Assembly: GCA_900320245.1 (NCBI GenBank)
Contig: ONRP01000005.1
Location: 1 to 64,000, forward strand
Length of the DNA: 64,000 nucleotides
Origin: an uncultured Prevotellaceae bacterium
Lineage (GTDB): Bacteria > Bacteroidota > Bacteroidia > Bacteroidales > Muribaculaceae
Reading direction: 5' to 3'
Shown piece by piece: positions 58,283-64,000 of this stretch. Below the pieces are notes generated by a model. The model did no database searches. It had not been told where the DNA came from and saw only the letters and a list, made by a program, of their open reading frames with translations. Within the stretch, counting starts at the first letter, position 1. Each line of letters begins with the position of its first letter. The translations under genes and the position numbers were made by a program.

Positions 58283-58320
58283 AAAGGGCCGTACCTATTG
58301 AACCTCGGCCCCTTTATCTT
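58283..58320 (+). terminator. Orphan terminator-like hairpin
   Basis: AAAGGGCCG and CGGCCCCTTT pair with one bulged base, followed by ATCTTTTT. No known gene reads into it, so a small rightward transcript across about 58100-58320 is possible, though I found no promoter for one. Confidence 0.4.
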
Positions 58321-58428
58321 TTTGGTCAGTGTTTTAAATGGAGGAAACAAAGGTACAGTTTTTTTGTCGAAAATCCATCAAAAACGGCTCAAAATCGGCT
58401 GAAAACGGAACATTTAACCATTTTTTTA

Positions 58429-58460
58429 TATGTCAAGCGAAAAATAAGGTGTAAATTTGC
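58429..58460 (+). promoter_or_regulatory. Promoter of the M6 peptidase genes
   Basis: TATG (58429-58432, one mismatch to TTTG), 20 bases, TAAATTTG (58453-58460). Start near 58467. Confidence 0.6.
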
Positions 58461-58480
58461 GGGCTCTAATTGTTAAGGGC

Positions 58481-58517
58481 TGCCGCATCACATGCTGATC
58501 TGCGGCAGATTTTTTGC
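58481..58517 (+). terminator. Terminator-like hairpin inside the M6 leader
   Basis: CTGCCGCA, 13-base loop, TGCGGCAG, then ATTTTTTG. It falls between the promoter and the ATG at 58556, so most transcripts could stop after about 50 nt unless read-through occurs. Confidence 0.65.
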
Positions 58518-58555
58518 GGACCGAAACTTAAAAACTAAATAAACTACAAAAAGTA

Positions 58556-60763
58556 ATGAGGAAATTGACTATTGCGCTGCTGTTGCTGGCAGCCCTTGTG
58601 AGTGTTCAGGCATTTGCTATCCCGGCTCACCGCGGTCAGGCTAAGGTGCCTCAGCCCGATGGCACGTTGCTGACAATTGAACTGGTGGGTGACGAATTTT
58701 ACCACTTCAACGTGACGGCCGACGGTTACACGTTGGTACAGACCGAAGACGGCGCCTATGTGTATGCCGAGCGCGACGGCATGTCGTTGAAGGCGAGCAA
58801 TGTGCTGGCCCACGATGCCGGCAGGCGTGGCGCTATCGAGCAGGCTTTCCTGCAGGGTATCGACAAGCGTATGGTCGACGAGAATGAGGTGGGCCATGCC
58901 CACGTTCAACGCGTGAAGCGCAATGTGGACCTGTCGAATTTTGACTTCGAGAACTTCCGTGGCCTGGTGATTCTGATTGACTTCACCGACAGGACGTTCG
59001 CCGCCGAGAATCCTAAGGAATTCTATACCGAGATGTTCAGCACGCCTGACCTCACGGGCTATGTAGACCCCGTGACGGGCCGCACCGTGAACTGCACCGG
59101 CAGTGTGCGTGACTACTTCAACGACCAGTCAAACGGTGTGTTTGCTCCCCCGTTCGACGTGTATGGCCCTTACCACTCGTCGCGCACGTCGCTGCAGTGC
59201 CAGCGCTACTCCGCGTCGATCTTCCGCACGGCGCTTCAGGATGCCAATGCCGATGTGGACTTTACCCGCTATGACAACAACGGCGACGGTCGTCTGGATA
59301 TGGTCTATTTCCTTGTAGCCGGCTATTCGTCGAGTTACAGCGGCAACAACTCGGGCTACCTGTGGCCTCATGCATCCAACCTGTCGGGATACTATATCTC
59401 GTATGACGGCATCTGGATAGACCGCTATGCCAGTTCTACCGAACTCTACGGCTGGGAGAGTTCTCCCTCATCGGTTGTCGTTGAGGCCATCGGTACCATC
59501 AGCCATGAGTTCAGCCACGTGCTGGGTCTGCCCGACTTCTATGACACCGACTATTCACAGAGTGGTGGCGAGAGCCACAATCCCGGCCAGTGGGACGTGA
59601 TGGCGGGCGGTGCCGACCATAATTATGGCCGCACACCTGCAGGTTACTCCTTCTATGAGCGTTATGCCCTGGGTTGGGCCCGTCCCAAGACCATCACCGC
59701 TCCCGGCAATTACACGCTGGAGGCTGTGAACACGTCACGCGAGGGCTACATCCTGCGCACTCCCGTGGCCAATGAGTTCTTTGCCATTGAGAATCGCCAG
59801 AAGACCGGTTGGGATACCTACCTGCCCGGCCACGGTATGCTGGTGACGCGCGTCGACAGCACCAACACGAGCATCTGGTCCCAGAACAAGGTGAACTGTA
59901 ACCCCGACCACATGTATTTCGAGTTGTTGCGTGCAGGCAACACCACTGAGGGCGACCTGGGCAGCGACCCGTTCCCCGGCTCGTCGGGCAACCCGATGCT
60001 GACCAACGACACGCACCCGAGCCTGAAGACGTGGGGCGGCTATGCCAACGCATACAATATCGTGGGCATCAGCGAGGCCGACGGTTTGATCTCGTTCACC
60101 GTAGTAGATGACGGCGACATCGACCGCCTGGTCGAGGACTTCGAGAATATGCCTGTGACCACCACAACCAACGAGGCCAATGTGGAAGGCGAGTTTGCCA
60201 ACTGGACGTTTGTCAAGTCGGGTGTTCGTGCTCCCGGCGAGGGCAAGGCCGACGGCGTCAACAGCGTATTGATGAAGGCTCCGAGCCAGTTCTACTCGAC
60301 GACTCCTGTGAACAACAACTTCTACATGGCCAGCATCGACGTGTTCAACACGAGCACCAGCGTGGCACGCTTCTCGCTCGAATATTCGCTTGACGGTGGC
60401 CAGAACTGGATTAAGGCAATGACCCCCGCTGGCAATGCTGCGGCCGAGGTGGCCAAGGGCACCGTTTCCACCTGCTACTGGTCGTTGAACCTGAACGAGC
60501 GCCAGAACGCCCAGTTCCGCGTCTACCAGTCGGCAACCAAGGACAAGACCGTCTATGTGGACAACTTCACGCTCTACTACTCTGAGGGTGGTGGCAGCGT
60601 CAAGGGTGACGTGAACGGCGACGGCGAGGTGAACATCGCCGACATCAACGCGCTGATCAGCATGATTCTGTCGGGTCAGCCGACATCCTCGGGTGACGTG
60701 AACGAAGACGATGAGGTGAATATCGCCGACGTCAATGCCGTTATCGACATCATCCTGAGTTGA
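58556..60763 (+). CDS. Secreted M6-family metallopeptidase with dockerin-like C-terminus (first of two)
   Basis: A 735-residue exported protease: signal peptide (1-21), a propeptide-like region (about 25-135), then the M6 catalytic domain with zinc motif HEFSHVLGLPDFYD at 317-330 and a conserved GGESHNPGQWDVMAGG downstream. A beta-sandwich region follows (about 510-670). Residues 684-735 form a type I dockerin-like pair of calcium loops (GDVNGDGEVNIADINALISMIL and a second with GDVNEDDEVNIADVN). M6 enzymes (immune inhibitor A type) cleave extracellular proteins. The next gene is a close paralogue 59 bases away. Confidence 0.9.
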   Translation: MRKLTIALLLLAALVSVQAFAIPAHRGQAKVPQPDGTLLTIELVGDEFYHFNVTADGYTLVQTEDGAYVYAERDGMSLKASNVLAHDAGRRGAIEQAFLQGIDKRMVDENEVGHAHVQRVKRNVDLSNFDFENFRGLVILIDFTDRTFAAENPKEFYTEMFSTPDLTGYVDPVTGRTVNCTGSVRDYFNDQSNGVFAPPFDVYGPYHSSRTSLQCQRYSASIFRTALQDANADVDFTRYDNNGDGRLDMVYFLVAGYSSSYSGNNSGYLWPHASNLSGYYISYDGIWIDRYASSTELYGWESSPSSVVVEAIGTISHEFSHVLGLPDFYDTDYSQSGGESHNPGQWDVMAGGADHNYGRTPAGYSFYERYALGWARPKTITAPGNYTLEAVNTSREGYILRTPVANEFFAIENRQKTGWDTYLPGHGMLVTRVDSTNTSIWSQNKVNCNPDHMYFELLRAGNTTEGDLGSDPFPGSSGNPMLTNDTHPSLKTWGGYANAYNIVGISEADGLISFTVVDDGDIDRLVEDFENMPVTTTTNEANVEGEFANWTFVKSGVRAPGEGKADGVNSVLMKAPSQFYSTTPVNNNFYMASIDVFNTSTSVARFSLEYSLDGGQNWIKAMTPAGNAAAEVAKGTVSTCYWSLNLNERQNAQFRVYQSATKDKTVYVDNFTLYYSEGGGSVKGDVNGDGEVNIADINALISMILSGQPTSSGDVNEDDEVNIADVNAVIDIILS

Positions 60764-60822
60764 GGTCTTCAGATATAGAATTTATTAACCACCATCTCAA
60801 GTATAAAACAAAGTAGAGAGTT

Positions 60823-63036
60823 ATGAGAAAAAGTTTAGTATTGGCAGTGTTGGCCCTGGTGTGCCTGGTGGCACGCGCCGTTCCTGCCGACCCGACCCCC
60901 ATCAAGGTGACGCAGCCCGACGGGACGACATTGACGATCAGCCTGCATGGTGACGAGTTTTTCCACTTCACCACCACGGCCGACGGTTACACCGTGCTCA
61001 AGAATGCCGCAGGCTATTACACCTATGCTCGCCTGGACGGTGACCGCTTGGTGCCTGGCGACCGTATCGCCCGTGATGCCGCCCAGCGCAGTGCCGCCGA
61101 CAGGTCGGCTCTTGCCGGCATTCCCAAGGGGCTGACCGGTGAAACAATGGCAGCAACCGGCCGCCGCATGATGGCCAGCCGCAACGGCGCGATGCACCGT
61201 GTGGGAGCCGAGGGCATGATGGACTATGACAACTTCCGTGGCTTGATCATCCTGATCAATTACACCAACAAGCGTTTCTCGATGAACAATGCCAATGAAT
61301 TTTATGACGATATGGTCAACACCCACAACTACACGGGTTACACCCTGAACGGTCGCCATGTGAATATGACCGGCAGCGTGCGTGATTACTTCTATGATAA
61401 CTCCAACCAGATTTTTGACCCCGTGTTTGACGTGGTAGGCCCCGTGAACGTGAACTTCCCGTGCACCTACCCCCAGGGTACCTCCAACGCCGAGGCCGTG
61501 TTCAATGCCGCCCTTGCCGCTGTCGACGATGAGGTGGATTTCAGCCAGTATGACAGCGATGGCGACGGCGAGGTTGACATGGTGTTCTTCCTGGTGGCAG
61601 GCTTTTCGGCCAACTACAGCGGCAATAACCAGGAGTACCTGTGGCCCCACATGTATTACCTGTGGCGCTCGCCTGCCCATGACGGCGTGGGCTTCGGCCT
61701 GTATGCCTGCTCGACCGAGATTGCCGGTTGGGAAGGGTATTACTCTGACGTGAACGGCATCGGCACCTTCTGCCATGAGTTCGGTCATGTGCTGGGTCTG
61801 CCTGACCTGTACGACACCGATTACAGCGGCAGCGGCGGCGAGAGCCGCAATCCCGGCGCCTGGTCGGTGATGGCTGGCGGCAGCGGCAACAACTTCGGCC
61901 GCAACCCCGTGGGCTACAGCACCTATGAGCGCTATGCCCTGGGCTTCACCGATCCCGTGCTGCTTGATGCTGGTGGTGACTATGTTCTGGAGCCGCTGGA
62001 CATCAGCAATGTGGGCTATCGCCTGAATACGCCTAACCAAGACGAGTTCTTCCTCATCGAGAACCGCCAGGCCGGTAAATGGGACCGCTATCTGCCGGGC
62101 CACGGCATGATGGTTGCCCGTGTCGACTCCACCGATGCCCGCGTGTGGTGGAGCAATGAGGTGAACTGTAACCCCAACCGCATGTATTATGAACTGCTGC
62201 GCGCCTACTATTCAGGCGATGACAGTGCCAGTGACCCCTTCCCCGGCACCTCCGGCGTGACGTCGATCACCAACTTCACCAACCCCAGCCTGCTAACGTG
62301 GGATCACAACTTCAACGAGTTCAGCATCATGGACATTGCCGAGGAGAACGGCTTGATTAAGTTCAACCTGGTTGCCGACACCTCGATTGTCACCATCATC
62401 GAGGGCTTTGAGCAGATGCCCGTCACCGAAGACCAGAGTGCCCAGGGTGTCCAGGGAATCTATTGTGATTGGGACTTTGTGAAGTGCGCGGTGGCTTCTC
62501 CTGAGGAAGGCCAGTGCAACGGCAGCCTTGCCGTAGCCATGAAGAAGCCGAGCCAGATCACCTCGTCGGCCCCGCTGAAGATCATCCCCTATATGGTCAA
62601 CTATCAGGTATTCAACCCCACGAACACCGAAGCCAGGTTCAAGTTCTCCTACTCGGTGGATGGCGGCGCAACCTGGGTTGCACCTGCCGAGGGCACAATT
62701 ACCATTGCCGCAGGCGCCAAGGGAACGGCGGCGGTTGCCCTGCCCATCGACAAGCCCATCATGCTGCGATTCAACCAGACGGGTGGCCACGCCAAGCAGC
62801 CTTGCTACCTTGATGACATCAAGTTGTACTACAAGGACATGTGGCCCGAGCCCGTGAAGGGTGACGTGAACAACGACGGCGAAGTGAGCATCAGCGACGT
62901 GAACGTGATTATTGCTGTCATCCAGGGCAATAATACCGATAGCGGTACTCTGGGCCGTGCCGATGTGAACGGCGACGGCGAGATTGGCTTGAGCGACATC
63001 AATGCACTTATCGACATGATCTTGTCGGCCCAATAA
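60823..63036 (+). CDS. Secreted M6-family metallopeptidase with dockerin-like C-terminus (second of two)
   Basis: A 737-residue paralogue of the preceding protein with the same order: signal peptide (1-20), propeptide-like region, catalytic domain with HEFGHVLGLPDLYD at 318-331 and GGESRNPGAWSVMAGG, beta-sandwich, and a dockerin-like end (about 680-737: GDVNNDGEVSISDVNVIIAVI, then a longer linker and ADVNGDGEIGLSDINALIDMIL). Both metal motifs are intact, so both copies should be active. No cohesin or scaffoldin gene is in this window. Probably cotranscribed with its neighbour. Confidence 0.9.
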   Translation: MRKSLVLAVLALVCLVARAVPADPTPIKVTQPDGTTLTISLHGDEFFHFTTTADGYTVLKNAAGYYTYARLDGDRLVPGDRIARDAAQRSAADRSALAGIPKGLTGETMAATGRRMMASRNGAMHRVGAEGMMDYDNFRGLIILINYTNKRFSMNNANEFYDDMVNTHNYTGYTLNGRHVNMTGSVRDYFYDNSNQIFDPVFDVVGPVNVNFPCTYPQGTSNAEAVFNAALAAVDDEVDFSQYDSDGDGEVDMVFFLVAGFSANYSGNNQEYLWPHMYYLWRSPAHDGVGFGLYACSTEIAGWEGYYSDVNGIGTFCHEFGHVLGLPDLYDTDYSGSGGESRNPGAWSVMAGGSGNNFGRNPVGYSTYERYALGFTDPVLLDAGGDYVLEPLDISNVGYRLNTPNQDEFFLIENRQAGKWDRYLPGHGMMVARVDSTDARVWWSNEVNCNPNRMYYELLRAYYSGDDSASDPFPGTSGVTSITNFTNPSLLTWDHNFNEFSIMDIAEENGLIKFNLVADTSIVTIIEGFEQMPVTEDQSAQGVQGIYCDWDFVKCAVASPEEGQCNGSLAVAMKKPSQITSSAPLKIIPYMVNYQVFNPTNTEARFKFSYSVDGGATWVAPAEGTITIAAGAKGTAAVALPIDKPIMLRFNQTGGHAKQPCYLDDIKLYYKDMWPEPVKGDVNNDGEVSISDVNVIIAVIQGNNTDSGTLGRADVNGDGEIGLSDINALIDMILSAQ

Positions 63037-63058
63037 CCGATAGCAGATTTCATACGGT

Positions 63059-63088
63059 ACAGGGCACTCCAATTTTGGGGTGCCCTGT
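63059..63088 (+). terminator. Terminator after the M6 peptidase genes
   Basis: ACAGGGCACTCC pairs with GGGGTGCCCTGT (one G-U), 6-base loop. Confidence 0.65.
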
Positions 63089-63145
63089 CTGATTTAGCCC
63101 TACCGAAATCAATTAACTTAATATAACAATTTTTGACAGTTAAGA

Positions 63146-63177
63146 TTTGCTCAGTATGCAGAATAGCCGTAACTTTG
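63146..63177 (+). promoter_or_regulatory. Strong promoter without an adjacent gene
   Basis: TTTG (63146-63149), 20 bases, TAACTTTG (63170-63177), exact consensus. A terminator follows about 40 bases after the predicted start at 63184. Confidence 0.75.
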
Positions 63178-63183
63178 CAGCAA

Positions 63184-63252
63184 AGTTGGAAATATTAATA
63201 CTATTCATCCTAAATGGACACCGCGTTGTGAAACGGGGTGTTTATTTTTTTA
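63184..63252 (+). ncRNA. Candidate small RNA of about 70 nt
   Basis: Bounded by the promoter at 63146-63177 and a hairpin at 63218-63241 (ACACCGCGTT with AACGGGGTGT, one mismatch, GTGA loop) followed by TTTATTTTTTT. No ORF inside. It is isolated from the upstream operon by a terminator at 63059 and from the downstream gene by that gene's own promoter. No RNA family was recognised. Confidence 0.5.
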
Positions 63253-63289
63253 TAATATGTGGAAATCAGCAGGTAAAAATGCACTGCCT

Positions 63290-63322
63290 CTTGGCTATTA
63301 TCTTTTTTTTTCACTAACTTTG
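63290..63322 (+). promoter_or_regulatory. Promoter of the polyferredoxin-type gene
   Basis: CTTG (63290-63293, one mismatch), 21 bases, TAACTTTG (63315-63322). Start near 63329, a 27-nt leader. Confidence 0.6.
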
Positions 63323-63355
63323 CGCAATCAACTAATAATCATTCACTGAATCATT

Positions 63356-64000
63356 ATGCTAAGAAAAATCCGCATAGCATTGGCCGCCATCATGATGGTC
63401 ATGGTGACGCTGCTGTTTCTTGATGTGAGCGGTACGCTTCACCGTTTCCTGGGGTGGACGGCCCAAATCCAGTTTCTGCCGGCGCTGCTGGCGCTCAACG
63501 TGGTGGTCATCGTGGCCCTCGTGCTGCTGACGCTCGTGTGCGGCCGCATCTACTGCTCGGTGATTTGCCCGCTGGGCATCTTCCAGGACATCGTGTCGTG
63601 GATTCACGGTAAGCGCAAGAAGAACCGCTTCACGTCGAGTCCCGAGAAGCGCTGGCTGCGCTACGGCGTGCTGGTGGTGTTCATCGCCGCATTTGTCGCC
63701 GGGATTCATGCGCTGGTGGCCCTGTTGGCGCCCTACAGCAGTTATGGCCGCATGGTGACCAACCTGCTGCTGCCCGTCTACCAGTGGTGCAACAACCTGC
63801 TGGCCGCGGTGGCCGAGCGCATGGACAGTTACACCTTCTACGGTGTTGACGTGTGGATCAAGAGCCTGCCCACCTTCCTCATCGCCCTGGCGACGTTTAT
63901 CATCATCGTGGTGCTGGCATGGCGTGGTGGACGCACCTACTGCAACACCATCTGCCCCGTGGGCACCATCCTCGCCCAGTTGGCCCGCTTCTCGTGGTTC
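63356..64000 (+). CDS. 4Fe-4S polyferredoxin-type membrane protein (NapH/NosR-like), N-terminal part
   Basis: The first 215 residues, cut by the right edge. Hydrophobic segments at about 7-22, 40-62, 103-125 and 172-188. Two cysteine motifs follow membrane segments: GRIYCSVICPLG (67-72 for CSVICP) and GRTYCNTICPVG (196-201 for CNTICP), as in the Fer4_5 domain of NapH, NosR and YccM-like electron-transfer proteins. Ferredoxin motifs would be expected beyond the window. Donor and acceptor cannot be stated. Confidence 0.82.
   Translation, partial: MLRKIRIALAAIMMVMVTLLFLDVSGTLHRFLGWTAQIQFLPALLALNVVVIVALVLLTLVCGRIYCSVICPLGIFQDIVSWIHGKRKKNRFTSSPEKRWLRYGVLVVFIAAFVAGIHALVALLAPYSSYGRMVTNLLLPVYQWCNNLLAAVAERMDSYTFYGVDVWIKSLPTFLIALATFIIIVVLAWRGGRTYCNTICPVGTILAQLARFSWF

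Noticed and set aside
1..64000. CRISPR array, tRNA or rRNA genes, prophage, plasmid functions
   Set aside because: No regularly spaced repeats with spacers, no tRNA-like T-loop sequences in gaps, and no phage, conjugation or transposase genes were seen.

Overview
The window looks like a chromosomal segment of a gut-type Bacteroidales. Evidence: three SusC/SusD pairs, a BspA-type leucine-rich-repeat protein, tryptophanase, a DUF4923-type lipoprotein, dockerin-bearing M6 peptidases, and many promoters of the Bacteroidota form TTTG-N19-21-TAnnTTTG. Base composition is fairly GC-rich in genes and AT-rich between them. Muribaculaceae or Prevotellaceae would fit, but the sequence alone does not decide. 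Two parS-like sites, mnmG, and a parA-parB operon suggest the segment lies in the origin-proximal domain. I see no tRNA, rRNA, CRISPR array, prophage or transposase gene.

Layout. 1-5.9 kb: start of tryptophanase; a 51-residue YqaE/Pmp3 membrane protein behind a sigma-54-type promoter; a BlaI-type repressor with a three-dyad operator array; an M56 peptidase-TonB domain protein; and a secreted LRR protein on a ~2.57-kb segment bounded by 16-bp inverted and 34-bp direct repeats. 6-10.8 kb: leftward operon ybeY-mnmG-apt-uvrC with parS-like sites in and beside it. 11-14.1 kb: NfeD-like/SPFH pair and a GT4 glycosyltransferase. 14.3-26.2 kb: two head-to-head SusC-SusD operons whose SusC proteins both carry a coiled-coil linker and a C-terminal OmpA-like domain. 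26.4-36.1 kb: metallo-beta-lactamase-fold lipoprotein, two tandem uridine-kinase-like proteins, obgE, lgt with a lipoprotein, and a large MscS-type channel. 36.3-41.2 kb: a conventional SusC-SusD pair. 41.7-53.3 kb: housekeeping genes (SPOUT methyltransferase, nadA, leuS, non-canonical NTP pyrophosphatase, nadK, dus) mixed with envelope proteins and a second glycosyltransferase. 53.4-58 kb: parA-parB-DUF5683-like-lytic transglycosylase operon. 58.5-64 kb: two tandem secreted M6 metallopeptidases with dockerin-like ends, a candidate small transcript, and the start of a polyferredoxin-type membrane protein.

The most unusual content is (1) the paired SusC-OmpA fusions, which suggest TonB-dependent transporters tethered to the cell wall. 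The module shared by the two operons is the OmpA domain, the susC-susD spacer and the SusD signal peptide. (2) The repeat-bounded LRR cassette inserted between the M56 gene and its apparent terminator. (3) The phased operator array before the BlaI-type gene. (4) A recurring style of intergenic DNA: heptamer and nonamer tandem repeats and perfect palindromes, found only outside genes. (5) Promoter-terminator pairs without an ORF that could make small RNAs. All functional statements are from reading the sequence; no database search was run.
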